Source: Gammaproteobacteria bacterium (GTDB lineage Bacteria; Pseudomonadota; Gammaproteobacteria; Chromatiales; Chromatiaceae). Taken from it: a stretch of 32,393 bases of DNA. The notes under the pieces were generated by a model. The model was not told the origin of the DNA, did not search any database, and saw only the letters and a program-made list of their open reading frames with translations. The stretch is from contig JAAAOQ010000064.1 of assembly GCA_009908845.1 (NCBI GenBank), forward strand, positions 1 through 32,393, written 5' to 3'. The position numbers and the translations under genes are program-made. Shown here one piece after another: positions 8,007 to 16,233 of the stretch (within the stretch, counting starts at the first letter, position 1; every line of letters begins with the position of its first letter).

Positions 8007-10367
8007 ATGACAATGCATAATCGTTTCCAGCTCGTTGCCGCAGGTCTTTCCCTTGTGGTCGCACCTAATCTGGCTGCCCAAATGGGTTTCGACACGGATG
8101 CGCCCGCGCTCCTTGAGCCGATCCTCGTGACCGCCCCTGAAGAGCCTCCTGTCGGCCGTTCCTTCAGTCTAGGTCCGAGTGCGATCGCGCCCCAGCGCGC
8201 GCGCACCAGCGATACCGCCAAGCTCCTGACCGGCTTGCCGGGTGTCAGTGCCTATGGCGCCGGCGGCGTCTCCAGTCTGCCCGCCATCCGTGGTCTGGCG
8301 GATGAGCGTCTGCGCACCACCGTGGATGGGATGGACCTGCTGGCGTCCTGTCCCAACCACATGAATCCGCCCATGTCCTACATCGATCCAACAGCGGTCG
8401 GACGCATCGAGGTCTTTGCCGGCGTCACACCGGTCAGCGTCGGCGGCGACAGCATTGGCGGCACCATCGTGGTCGAGTCTGCGCCGCCCGCCTTTGCCAA
8501 GTCGGGAGAGCGACTGGTCGAAGGAGAGATGGGCGCCTTCTACCGCAGCAATGGTGAGAACTGGGGTGGCAATCTATCCGCAACGGTCGCCAGCGAGCAG
8601 CTGAGCCTTAACTATAAGGGTGCTTACACACAAGCCGATAACGATCGCGCTGGTGGTAACTTTAAGGACTACGACTTCACCGGTCGAGCGGGCCATACCC
8701 TGGATCGCGACGAGGTTGGCTCCACCGCCTACGAGGCCAGCAACCAGTCGCTCACGCTGGCCTGGACGGATGGGCGCACGCTGCTGGATTTGAGCTACGA
8801 CCACCAGGATATTCCCTACGAGGGCTTTCCGAACCAACGGATGGAGATGACCAGCAATCAGAGCCACCAGTTCAACCTGGGTTATGCCAGTGATTTGGCC
8901 TGGGGAAAGCTCAACGCACGGGTCTACTACCAGCAGACGCGGCACGAGATGGATTTCGGCGACGACAAGCGCTTTTGGTACGGGCCTGGTCAGCCGCCGC
9001 TGGGCTCTGGCGGCAATACCGCGTTGAACGGCATGCCCTGCTCGCCGATATCGGGTGTCAGGATGGCCAACGGCATGATGGTCGGCTGTGCGGCTGGCAT
9101 GCCGATGGAGACCGACAGCAGCAACTTCGGCTTCACCGTCAACGCTGAGATCCCGGTCGGCCAGGACGACCTTCTGCGCGTCGGAGCCGACTATCAGCGT
9201 TATCGCCTTGATGACTACTGGTCCCCGTCCGGGGCGGGCATGTGGCCCGATACCTTCGACAATATCAATGACGGTCAGCGCGATCGTTACGCGGCGTTTG
9301 GTGAATGGGAGCTCACGAAGGGGCGCTGGACCCACCTGCTTGGCCTCCGCTTTGAAGCGGTGCAGATGGATGCCGGCCCAGTGAGCGGCTACAACCTGGC
9401 GACGCCGCCGACGAGCGGGACCGGCGGACGCGCCAACCAAACCCGCGATGCAGTGCTGTTCAACAACAGCTCCCGTTCCAAGACCGACCACAACTGGGAC
9501 CTCGCTTGGCTTGCGCGCTTCACACCGGACGCGATGCAGCGCTACGAGATCGGACTGGGGCAGAAGACGCGGTCACCCAACCTCTACGAGCGTTATACCT
9601 GGTCGACCTGGCAGATGGCCGCGTTGATGAACAACTTCGTCGGGGATGGCAATGGCTACATCGGTAACCTCGACTTGAAGCCGGAGGTCGCGCGCACGCT
9701 GAGCATCACCGCCGACTGGCATGATGCCGACGAGCAACGCTGGGGCCTCCGGATCACCCCCTATTTCACCTACGTGCAGGACTACATCGATGCGGTGCAG
9801 TGGGATGCGTCCGCCAATGCCCCGCGAACGGTGCCGGTGGCAGATGATTTCACCGTGCTCAAATACGCCAATCAATCGGCCCAACTCTATGGCGTCGACC
9901 TCTCCGCAGACGTCCTGCTAGCGAGCGACACCGCTTATGGCGCCTTCAGCGCGCAGCTTGTGGCGAGCTACACGCGAGGCAAGAATGAGGACACCGGGGA
10001 TAATCTCTACAACATCATGCCGCCGAACGCGACGCTGGTCCTGGCCCAGACCAAGGGCCGGTGGCAGAATGCCTTGGAAGGCGAGTTTGTCGCTGCCAAG
10101 GACGAGGTCTCGCAGGTGCGCAATGAGATCGAGACCGCCGGTTACGCGCTGCTGCACCTGCGCAGCCGCTATCAGACCCAGCGCTGGACCCTGGAGCTGG
10201 GGGTCGAGAACCTGTTCGACCGCTTCTACGATCTGCCCCTGGGTGGCGCCTACGTTGGCCAGGGCACGACCATGACCATCCCGCCGGCGCCGAATCAGCC
10301 GCAGTGGGGCACCGCTGTGCCGGGCCCAGGTCGCTCGCTGTACGCGGCGTTAAGCTACCGCTTCTGA
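8007..10367 (+). CDS. TonB-dependent receptor, OprC/NosA-like copper type
   Basis: This 786-residue outer-membrane receptor uses ATG 8007 (or 8013); from there a signal peptide ends near NLAAQ (residue ~24). The plug domain has a TonB-box-like segment (EPILVTAPEE), the RGLADERLRTTVDGM plug motif and VGRIEVFAGVTPVSVGGDSIGG. The barrel ends in the typical SLYAALSYRF with a terminal Phe. Key residues: a CxxxM motif in the plug (Cys115 and Met119 in SCPNHMNPP) and an HxM motif in the barrel (His313 and Met315 in RHEMDF). Together these match the CxxxM-HxM copper site described for Pseudomonas OprC, and NosA has a similar CPMRMDPP. A Met/Cys-rich loop lies around residues 345-370. Import of copper, or a copper complex, is inferred. 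The next gene, an exported DsrE protein 26 bp downstream, is probably cotranscribed. Confidence 0.85.
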   Translation: MTMHNRFQLVAAGLSLVVAPNLAAQMGFDTDAPALLEPILVTAPEEPPVGRSFSLGPSAIAPQRARTSDTAKLLTGLPGVSAYGAGGVSSLPAIRGLADERLRTTVDGMDLLASCPNHMNPPMSYIDPTAVGRIEVFAGVTPVSVGGDSIGGTIVVESAPPAFAKSGERLVEGEMGAFYRSNGENWGGNLSATVASEQLSLNYKGAYTQADNDRAGGNFKDYDFTGRAGHTLDRDEVGSTAYEASNQSLTLAWTDGRTLLDLSYDHQDIPYEGFPNQRMEMTSNQSHQFNLGYASDLAWGKLNARVYYQQTRHEMDFGDDKRFWYGPGQPPLGSGGNTALNGMPCSPISGVRMANGMMVGCAAGMPMETDSSNFGFTVNAEIPVGQDDLLRVGADYQRYRLDDYWSPSGAGMWPDTFDNINDGQRDRYAAFGEWELTKGRWTHLLGLRFEAVQMDAGPVSGYNLATPPTSGTGGRANQTRDAVLFNNSSRSKTDHNWDLAWLARFTPDAMQRYEIGLGQKTRSPNLYERYTWSTWQMAALMNNFVGDGNGYIGNLDLKPEVARTLSITADWHDADEQRWGLRITPYFTYVQDYIDAVQWDASANAPRTVPVADDFTVLKYANQSAQLYGVDLSADVLLASDTAYGAFSAQLVASYTRGKNEDTGDNLYNIMPPNATLVLAQTKGRWQNALEGEFVAAKDEVSQVRNEIETAGYALLHLRSRYQTQRWTLELGVENLFDRFYDLPLGGAYVGQGTTMTIPPAPNQPQWGTAVPGPGRSLYAALSYRF

Positions 10368-10393
10368 TCACCTCAACCAATCGGAGATTGACG

Positions 10394-10846
10394 ATGAAGA
10401 ATCGATTCTTTGTGACGTTTGTCTTGCTGTTGTCGTTGGCGGGTTTGTCCTGGAACGCCCAGGCCGAGGAGGCAAAAGGCGGACTGTTCGTCAACCTGAC
10501 TACCGATGACACCTGGGCGGCGGCCATGGCGATCCAGTTCGCGCATGAGCGCGTGCTAAAACGAGGCCATAAGCCGGTGGCGATCTGGCTCAATGTGCGC
10601 GGCATCTACCTTGCCGACAAGAAACGACTGTCCCACGTGCACGGACTCATGAAGGAGCAGGGTAAGTCCATTCAGGACATGCTGCGGGCGTTCGAGAATG
10701 ATGGTGGGCTGGTCATCGCTTGTCCAGCCTGTGCCAAGGCGGCAGGCATCACCAAGGACGACCTCATCGAAGGCGTTCAGATGGGGAATCCGGACCTGGT
10801 GCTAGGCATTCTGTTCGATCCAACGGTCAAGACCCTGTCTTGGTGA
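10394..10846 (+). CDS. Exported DsrE-family protein
   Basis: This 150-residue protein starts at ATG 10394 with a GGAG ribosome site eight bases upstream. The first ~24 residues are a Sec signal peptide (MKNRFF, hydrophobic core, NAQAEE), so the protein should be periplasmic, unlike the cytosolic DsrE/TusD sulfur carriers. The body has the DsrE fold signature: LFVNLTTDDTWAAAMAIQFA, a middle Leu/Asn strand, and VIACPACAKAAGI with a CxxC pair that could bind metal or a persulfide. It follows the copper-type receptor directly. A role as a periplasmic metal or sulfur partner of that receptor is plausible but unproven. Confidence 0.8.
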   Translation: MKNRFFVTFVLLLSLAGLSWNAQAEEAKGGLFVNLTTDDTWAAAMAIQFAHERVLKRGHKPVAIWLNVRGIYLADKKRLSHVHGLMKEQGKSIQDMLRAFENDGGLVIACPACAKAAGITKDDLIEGVQMGNPDLVLGILFDPTVKTLSW

Positions 10847-10936
10847 CAGGCTCTTGGTAACAGGCTTGGGTCGGTCAGCCTCGACAGCACGCGAGTTGCC
10901 ATCTCTGGTTGTCCGCCCAGCCTCTTTTCTGCTTCG

Positions 10937-10955
10937 GTCGGCTGCCCAAGCCGAC
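10937..10955. other. Hairpin between convergent genes
   Basis: GTCGGCT and AGCCGAC form 7-bp perfect arms around a 5-base loop, between the DsrE gene (plus) and the COG0523 GTPase (minus). A T-rich tract precedes it on the plus strand but none follows on either strand, so it may be a weak bidirectional stop or only a transcript-end stabiliser. Confidence 0.35.
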
Positions 10956-10982
10956 AGTGCCGAGCGTTGCAGGAATGCTGCG

Positions 10983-12131
10983 CTATTCAGGCCAAGTGGC
11001 GAGAAACGCTTCCAAGGTCTCCTCGATGACCGCGCGCGGGACATCGCGCGTGATGAATACCAGCTTTGAGCGCCGGTCTTCGCTGGTCCAGCCCGGTAGC
11101 TCAATGGGTGGATAGAACAGATGCTGCACCCCGTGGATGGCGATGGGCTTGGGGCGGCCGCGCACGTTCAAGATCCCTTTGATACGCAGCATGTCCTGAC
11201 CGCACATCGCGAGCAGCAGATCCAGCCAGGCATCAAGCATGGCATCTGGGATCGGTTGGTCGACGACGATGGCAAACGACTGGATGTGATCATCATGCCG
11301 ATTCACATCGTGCGCATGGCCGTGATCGTGGTCATGATGATGGTCATGATCTTGATGATCGCGCTGCCCTGAGTCTCCTGCAGTGCCAGCCTGCTGCGAG
11401 CTGCGCGGGGAATGGCTCGCATGGGGGTCGTGCGCCTGTGCATACGCCTCCTCATTCAGCCAGCGGGCGACATCGGGGATCTTGGCGTTGGTGCTGAACA
11501 GCCCCAGCCCAAGGATGTCGGCGGCGTCGACCTGACCGTGCCGCGCCTCAAGACGACTCGCGGCCGGGTTGATGCGCTGCAGGCGCTGCTCAAGCGCCGC
11601 CGCCTGTTCCGCGTCGACGAGATCGCGCTTGGTCAGCAGGAGACAATCGGCCATCGCCGCCTGCTTGACCGCTTCCGGCTGGGCATCGAGTGTCGTCTCG
11701 GCGCTGGTCAGGTCGATCGTCGCCACGACGCCATCGAGGCGATACCGACGTGCGATCGCGCCCACGCTCATCAGGGTATGGATGATCGGCGCTGGATCAG
11801 CCAGCCCGGTAGTTTCGATCACAACCCGATCGAATCGCGGCTCGCCGCCGACCTGGTAGCGCCAGTGCGCATCCCGCAGCGTCTCGACCAGGTCGCCGCG
11901 GATGGTGCAGCACAGACAGCCACTGCTCATCTCGATCATGTTGTCGTCGGCGACCCGACTCATCAGGAGATGATCGAGCCCGATCTCGCCGAACTCGTTG
12001 ATGATGACCAGGGTGCGGGCGAGGGTGGGTTGGCGGACTAGCTGGTTGAGCACCGTGGTCTTGCCGCTGCCGAGGAAGCCGGTCAGCAGGGTCACCGGCG
12101 TCAGTTCTGTTTCAAGGTGGGGTGAAGTCAT
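10983..12131 (-). CDS. COG0523 (CobW/ZNG-type) GTPase, zinc metallochaperone
   Basis: This 382-residue G3E GTPase has Walker A TGFLGSGKTT (about residues 17-26), the metal-binding CxCC motif GCLCC (Cys72, 74, 75), a Walker B/switch region VVIETTGLADPAP and guanine-recognition motif TKRD. A long loop in the middle, about residues 235-285, is packed with His and Asp (HDHHHDHDHGHAHD). The C-terminal CobW_C domain follows. Such proteins use GTP hydrolysis to deliver zinc to client enzymes during scarcity. It starts at ATG 12131, ten bases after the dksA-like stop, so the two share a transcript that begins at the Zur-like site near 12.63 kb. Which client it serves cannot be read from sequence. Confidence 0.9.
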   Translation of the reverse strand: MTSPHLETELTPVTLLTGFLGSGKTTVLNQLVRQPTLARTLVIINEFGEIGLDHLLMSRVADDNMIEMSSGCLCCTIRGDLVETLRDAHWRYQVGGEPRFDRVVIETTGLADPAPIIHTLMSVGAIARRYRLDGVVATIDLTSAETTLDAQPEAVKQAAMADCLLLTKRDLVDAEQAAALEQRLQRINPAASRLEARHGQVDAADILGLGLFSTNAKIPDVARWLNEEAYAQAHDPHASHSPRSSQQAGTAGDSGQRDHQDHDHHHDHDHGHAHDVNRHDDHIQSFAIVVDQPIPDAMLDAWLDLLLAMCGQDMLRIKGILNVRGRPKPIAIHGVQHLFYPPIELPGWTSEDRRSKLVFITRDVPRAVIEETLEAFLATWPE

Positions 12132-12141
12132 CGGCGTGCCC

Positions 12142-12591
12142 TCAGCGGTTCAGATTGGCCTGGCGTTCACGCAGCTCCCGGCGCTCTTGGGCCTCGACCG
12201 ACAGCGTGGCGATCGGCCGTGCCTCCAACCGAGCCAGCCCGATCGGCTCGCCGGTTTCCTCACAATATCCATAGTCACCGGTGTCGATGCGCGCGAGCGC
12301 CTCATCGATCTTGATCACGAGCTTGCGATAACGATCGCGGGTGCGCAGCTCGAGCGTCTGGCTTGCCTCTCGGCTCGCGCGGTCGATCTCATCGCCGACA
12401 TCGCGATGGCTGTCATCACGCAACTGCTCAAGGGTCTCTTGCGCCTCGTTGAGGAGCGCTTCGCGCCAGTTGAGCAACTTTTGGCGGAAATACTCCAGCT
12501 GGCGTGGGCTCATGTAGTCCTCATCCGCGATCGATTGGGCGTCGTTTCGTGCAACGTCTTGGGGGTCTTCGACTCGGGTTTCAGCGTTCAT
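12142..12591 (-). CDS. dksA2: DksA2-type RNA polymerase regulator lacking the zinc finger cysteines
   Basis: This 149-residue DksA/TraR protein has the coiled-coil domain with the acidic tip motif DEIDRAS (Asp67, Asp70), which DksA inserts into the RNA polymerase secondary channel with ppGpp. The globular end aligns with the canonical C-x2-C-x17-C-x2-C finger, but the four positions are Cys110, Thr113, Ser131 and Ala134; only one cysteine is left. Cysteine-poor paralogues (DksA2 in Pseudomonas aeruginosa) are made in zinc starvation to replace the zinc-dependent DksA. The gene begins 27 bp from a Zur-like operator and is followed by a COG0523 GTPase, which supports that role. A zinc-dependent DksA should be encoded elsewhere. 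Confidence 0.9.
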   Translation of the reverse strand: MNAETRVEDPQDVARNDAQSIADEDYMSPRQLEYFRQKLLNWREALLNEAQETLEQLRDDSHRDVGDEIDRASREASQTLELRTRDRYRKLVIKIDEALARIDTGDYGYCEETGEPIGLARLEARPIATLSVEAQERRELRERQANLNR

Positions 12592-12617
12592 GAGCGGGAT
12601 TGTTGGCTTTCCGAAAA

Positions 12618-12640
12618 GTGATGTTATAGCATTATTGTTT
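12618..12640. promoter_or_regulatory. Predicted Zur operator, dksA2/DUF1826 divergent promoter
   Basis: The core ATGTTATAGCAT (12621-12632) differs at one position from the perfect palindrome ATGTTATAACAT, and the left half ATGTTATA equals that of the known gammaproteobacterial Zur box. The right flank is degenerate. It lies 27 bp from the dksA2 start and 26 bp from the DUF1826 start, so one bound repressor could silence both. A second copy of the core lies at 17400-17411. Confidence 0.7.
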
Positions 12641-12665
12641 CTTCGCTGACTGGAGAGGACACCGC

Positions 12666-13400
12666 ATGACTGCCACGGCGCTCAATGATCTCACGACAGC
12701 GCACGGCGCCCTCGCATCGGGTCCCTTTGGCGATTCCGTTGCGCCAAGGCTGCTGCCGCCGCTCACCAGCGTGATCCTGGTCGACGATGCGCAGCCGCTT
12801 GACCACATCGGCCATCCGCGGATCAGCCTTGCGCTCTGGCGGCGGCGGGTTGATCCCAAGATCGAGCGAGCGGTCGCCAGTTTACCGACCGAGCGGCTGC
12901 TGAACGGACGCATTGCGTTGGGCTCAACAGAGACACAAGCGCAGTGTATGGCGCGTCTACAAGACCTGTTGCAGGAGCATGCCGTCGAGCCGGCGGGCCT
13001 CGGCTGGTGGCTGGCGGACATGGCCATGCTGGCCGAGCTGTTCACTGACCTGGTCAGGCGCACGCTCGGGCCACGCCCGATCACGGCCCGCGTCGAGACG
13101 CTTGATCGCGTCTCCTGCCCGCGCTTCCACGTCGATCGCACGGGCCTGCGGTTGCTCTGCACCTACCGCGGACCCGGCACCGAATGGCTACCGGACGAGG
13201 AGATCGACCGCTCGGCGCTCGCGAACCGCCAGCCGAACGAGGCCATCCAGCACGGCACCCAACCGCGCGCGCTGCAGCCGTTTTGGGTCGGCCTCTTCAA
13301 GGGCGAGTGCTTCCCGGGTAATGCCGGCCGCGGCCAGGTGCATCGCTCGCCCGCGGTGCCGCCGGACGACCTGCGGGTGCTCTTCTGCCTCGATGCCTGA
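12666..13400 (+). CDS. DUF1826 protein, zinc-starvation associated
   Basis: This 244-residue protein starts at ATG 12666 with a GGAGAGG ribosome site. It matches DUF1826: a conserved CPRFHVDRTGLRLLCTY segment with an HxD pair, RGPGTEWLPDE, a middle WVGLFKGE strand and a closing HRSPAVP segment. The HxD...H arrangement recalls a cupin or 2-oxoglutarate-oxygenase-like metal site, but no activity is established for the family. DUF1826 genes are commonly found beside COG0523 GTPases under Zur, and here a broken COG0523 gene follows 105 bp downstream. Transcription likely starts at the Zur-like site just upstream. Function remains unknown; a role in coping with low zinc is inferred. Confidence 0.8.
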   Translation: MTATALNDLTTAHGALASGPFGDSVAPRLLPPLTSVILVDDAQPLDHIGHPRISLALWRRRVDPKIERAVASLPTERLLNGRIALGSTETQAQCMARLQDLLQEHAVEPAGLGWWLADMAMLAELFTDLVRRTLGPRPITARVETLDRVSCPRFHVDRTGLRLLCTYRGPGTEWLPDEEIDRSALANRQPNEAIQHGTQPRALQPFWVGLFKGECFPGNAGRGQVHRSPAVPPDDLRVLFCLDA

Positions 13401-13505
13401 TGCCTTGGCAAGGACCGCTGTTCGCGCCGTCTGTTCCAAGACCGCTCTCGAACCCGGGCGGAGCCAAGGTCCGTTGAAACCCGCTCTTGATCGTAGGACC
13501 ACTGA

Positions 13506-13944
13506 ATGAATGCTGAACCCATCCCCATGCAAGAGACCGATGCACGGCTTCCCGTGACGGTCCTCTCCGGCTTCCTCGGTGCTGGCAAGACGACTCTGCT
13601 CAACCACATCCTCAACAATCGCGAGGGGCTGCGCGTCGCCGTGATCGTCAATGACATGTCGGAGGTCAACATCGACGCCGATCTGGTGGGCGGCGAAGGA
13701 AGGTGGTCGGCGGTATTGGCCGGATGATCCCGCTCAGCGGGCGCGGATTCTGTCGGACTTCGACGGCGACTTTGGCGACCGGCGACAGCAGCTCGTCTTC
13801 ATCGGCCAACATCTCGAGCGCGATGCAATGCGTGCCCGTCTCGACGATTGCCTGCTGACTGATGATGAGCTGGCCGCGGGTCCTGCCGTCTGGCGTGCAT
13901 TTCCGGACCCGTTTCCGGCGTGGGTCCGCGATGCTGAGCACTGA
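13506..13944 (+). pseudogene. Second COG0523 GTPase, broken by internal deletion
   Basis: The 5' part (13506 to about 13690) encodes the first ~60 residues of a YciC/ZigA-type GTPase: [20 protein letters not shown] (Walker A) and [18 protein letters not shown]. The 3' part (about 13691-13944, in another frame) encodes the last ~80: [39 protein letters not shown] and FPDPFPAW. The normal middle, about 230-260 residues with the CxCC metal motif and guanine-binding motif, is gone, and the junction shifts the frame so that the 5' frame ends at 13727. A functional GTPase is impossible. It presumably once formed a DUF1826-COG0523 pair with the upstream gene. An assembly error is the alternative. 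Confidence 0.85.
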
Positions 13945-14067
13945 GGCTCCTCCGGGCTCGCCCCCGGGTTGTCGCGGCCGTCGTCGTTTCCGGCGCATCC
14001 TTGTCCCGAGGCCAAGTTCCGAAGCGATCTAGCAGGGTGACCGGTCGTGATCAGGACCCGGCCTTGC

Positions 14068-15045
14068 TCACTGCGTCGTTAATGTCTCAACATCACGCCA
14101 CGACAACACCGAGGCGTCTGATCGCTGCTGGGTACTGTCGCCCCCGTATACCAAGAATGCCCTCTGGTCATCGCTTGCGGGCCTGTCCATAGGTCGTTCG
14201 GCGAAACGCTTCAGGTTGCGGAAAAAGTCGCTGGCGATGGTGGCGCCCGATTTGATTTCGACGCGGTCGAGCCGAAGTCCGTTTTCGATCAGCAGATCAA
14301 GCTCGATCCCTCGGCTCTCGCGATAGTGAAACAGGCTGGGCCGTTGGCCGCTGTGCACGATCCCCTTATAAACCTCGGCGACCACCCAGCTCTCGAAGAT
14401 GGCCCCGCGTAAGGGGTGTGATTGCAACTGCTCGGGCTCACGCATGCCCAGCAGGTAACACAGCAGACCGCTGTCGAAGAGGTGGAGCTTGGGCGCCTTG
14501 ACGAGCTGCTTGCGGACAGTGGCATGCCATGCGGGCAGGCGATGCAGGACAAAGCTGGTCTCCAGCACCGACAACCAGGCCCGCGCGGTGTTATGCGAGA
14601 CGCCCGCATCGGCGCCCAGCGCGCTGAGGTTGATTTCTTGTCCACTGCGCCCGGCACAGAGGCGCACGAACGTCATGAAACTCTGCAGGTCACCAACATT
14701 GATGATCTGGCGCACATCCCGCTGAATGTAAGTCGCAAGATAGTCATCGAGCCATTGATGGGCGGGAATGGCGCGATCATAGATGCGCGGATAGCTGCCT
14801 TGCCAGAGCAGTGTCCAGAGGTCGTCTGGCGCGTCTGGAAACGCACGCAGCTCGGACAAGCTGGGTGGCAGGAGCGTCAGCAGCCCACAGCGGCCGGCGA
14901 GCGATTGGGCAATGGCCTCGCTGAGACCAAGATGTTGCGACCCGGTCAGAACGAAACGGCCGACTGGATACCAGCGCGGCGGATAGACCCACCGCCGGCC
15001 CTCGGTCGCATCGTCAGCTCGATGAGGCGTCTTCGCCTTTTTCAT
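14068..15045 (-). pseudogene. AAA_14/DUF4143 ATPase, N-terminally truncated
   Basis: From about codon 28 the frame matches the C-terminal two thirds of a COG1373-type ATPase (AAA_14 plus DUF4143): GRFVLTGSQHLGLSEAIAQSLAGR (sensor-1 region), LLPPSLSEL, WLDDYLATYIQRDVRQI, the winged segment AGVSHNTARAWLSVLE, and the nuclease-like ELDLLIENG...VEIKSG. The Walker A and Walker B motifs (normally the first ~90 residues) are missing, and the first ~27 residues have no family resemblance. Its ATG lies inside the TonB stop (ATGA overlap), so it might still be translated by coupling, giving a protein without an ATP site. The natural role of the family is unclear (often toxin-like or defence-associated). 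Confidence 0.75.
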
Positions 15046-16064
15046 CGGAGGCTAAAGTTGATTGGAAGCGTCACCGTCACCCGTGAGCGATTCAGCGCCG
15101 ACGGGATGGCGGGCATCGGCGACGCCCGCTTGAGCATGGCCTCGGCCTCCTGGTCGAGGCGTCGGTGGCCCGAGCTGCTCAGGATGCGATGCGACAGTAG
15201 GCGCCCATTGCGGTCGATCGTGAACTGGATCTTGACCGTCCCCTGCTCGCGTCTGCGGCGGGACTGGCTTGGATAGCGCTTGTGCCGGTTGAGCCAGGTT
15301 GCGAGCTGGCGAAAATACTGGCCGGCGCTGGATGAGCTTCCGCCACGGCCAGAGCCGCCGCGCCCTGTGCCCTGCTGGCCATGACCTGCACCCCGGCCAT
15401 TGCCGCCGGTCCTGGCCTGCTCCGCGCGGCTTCCCGAGCTGGATGCGCGCGTGCTGGCTGACGGCTTGGTGGCAGGTGCTCGGTGTTGGGGGCGCGCCGG
15501 CGCATCCGGTGGGCCGCGCGCGTCGGCCGCTGAGGATTTGGGCTCGGGCTCAGGTTCGGGCTTCTTGGGTTGCGGCTTCGACTTCGCAGGGGTTGGTGCC
15601 GGCTTTGGCTTCGCCTGCGCTCGGATTGCTTCGGGCTCCTCTTGGGGGCTTGCGCGCGTCCGTTCTGCTTCATCGAGCGGTGTCGTGAGCGGGGCAGCGG
15701 CGTCCGAGTGTGTGGGGGTGGGCCTCGGCCGTTGCGGCGCCGCCTGCGTAATCGGCGTTTCCGCTGTCTCAGTCGCGGCCGCTGTGGTTGGCACTGGCGT
15801 GGTCGTTGCTTGCTCAGAGCCGGTGCTCGGACTCATGGCGGCCAAGGGCGAATCGGCTGCCGGCTCGACGGCAGAAAGCGCCCCCACGGGCTTGCCGTCG
15901 CCGCCAACGAGACGTCCATCGCCACCTGTGCCGATCTCGAGAAGGATGGTGCTCGGCTCAGCGGCCGGTGATGGGCGGTGGGGCACCAGCGCGAGCGCCA
16001 GCGCGGCGTGCAGCAAGACGGCGATCAGGAGCGCAATGATCCAATGACGGGGGTGCAGTTCCAT
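15042..16064 (-). CDS. tonB: TonB energy-transducing protein
   Basis: This 340-residue protein has one N-terminal transmembrane helix (about residues 9-27) and a long Pro/Lys/Ala/Ser-rich periplasmic spacer (about 30-250) with a PKPEPEPEPK-like stretch and a Gly/Ser-rich hinge. It ends in a TonB_C domain (about 258-340: YFRQLATWLNRHKRYPSQ, GTVKIQFTIDRNGRLL, GHRRLDQEAEAML). It couples the proton motive force, via ExbB/ExbD, to outer-membrane receptors. The neighbouring exbB and the Zur-linked ZnuD-like receptor suggest it is the dedicated energiser of zinc, and perhaps copper, uptake. It is transcribed in the direction of exbB with a 169-bp gap that carries an inverted-repeat element where exbD would be expected. 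Confidence 0.9.
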   Translation of the reverse strand: MELHPRHWIIALLIAVLLHAALALALVPHRPSPAAEPSTILLEIGTGGDGRLVGGDGKPVGALSAVEPAADSPLAAMSPSTGSEQATTTPVPTTAAATETAETPITQAAPQRPRPTPTHSDAAAPLTTPLDEAERTRASPQEEPEAIRAQAKPKPAPTPAKSKPQPKKPEPEPEPKSSAADARGPPDAPARPQHRAPATKPSASTRASSSGSRAEQARTGGNGRGAGHGQQGTGRGGSGRGGSSSSAGQYFRQLATWLNRHKRYPSQSRRRREQGTVKIQFTIDRNGRLLSHRILSSSGHRRLDQEAEAMLKRASPMPAIPSALNRSRVTVTLPINFSLR

Positions 16065-16097
16065 GATCGATGCAATCGGTCTTGACGGACAGCAGCT

Positions 16098-16183
16098 TTA
16101 AGAAGCCCTGACAGAATGCTCCTTGCGGCCATCGAAATCAGGGGCCTGTACAGGCTGGATGATCATGCTGACAGGGCTTCTAA
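16098..16183. repeat. 86-bp element with inverted ends (MITE- or scar-like)
   Basis: Both ends carry the same sequence in inverted orientation: TTAAGAAGCCCTGACAG at 16098-16114 and the complement of CTTAGAAGCCCTGTCAG at 16168-16184, with 14 of 17 matching. A perfect 12-bp palindrome GCCTGTACAGGC sits near the middle (16145-16156). It fills half of the gap between exbB and tonB. It could be a non-autonomous mobile element, a deletion scar or a large RNA hairpin that separates expression of the two genes. No transposase or obvious target duplication is visible. Confidence 0.5.
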
Positions 16184-16233
16184 GTCGAACGGCAGGCCGG
16201 CGTGCTGTTTGCTGGCGCGCCAGTCGCATGGGC

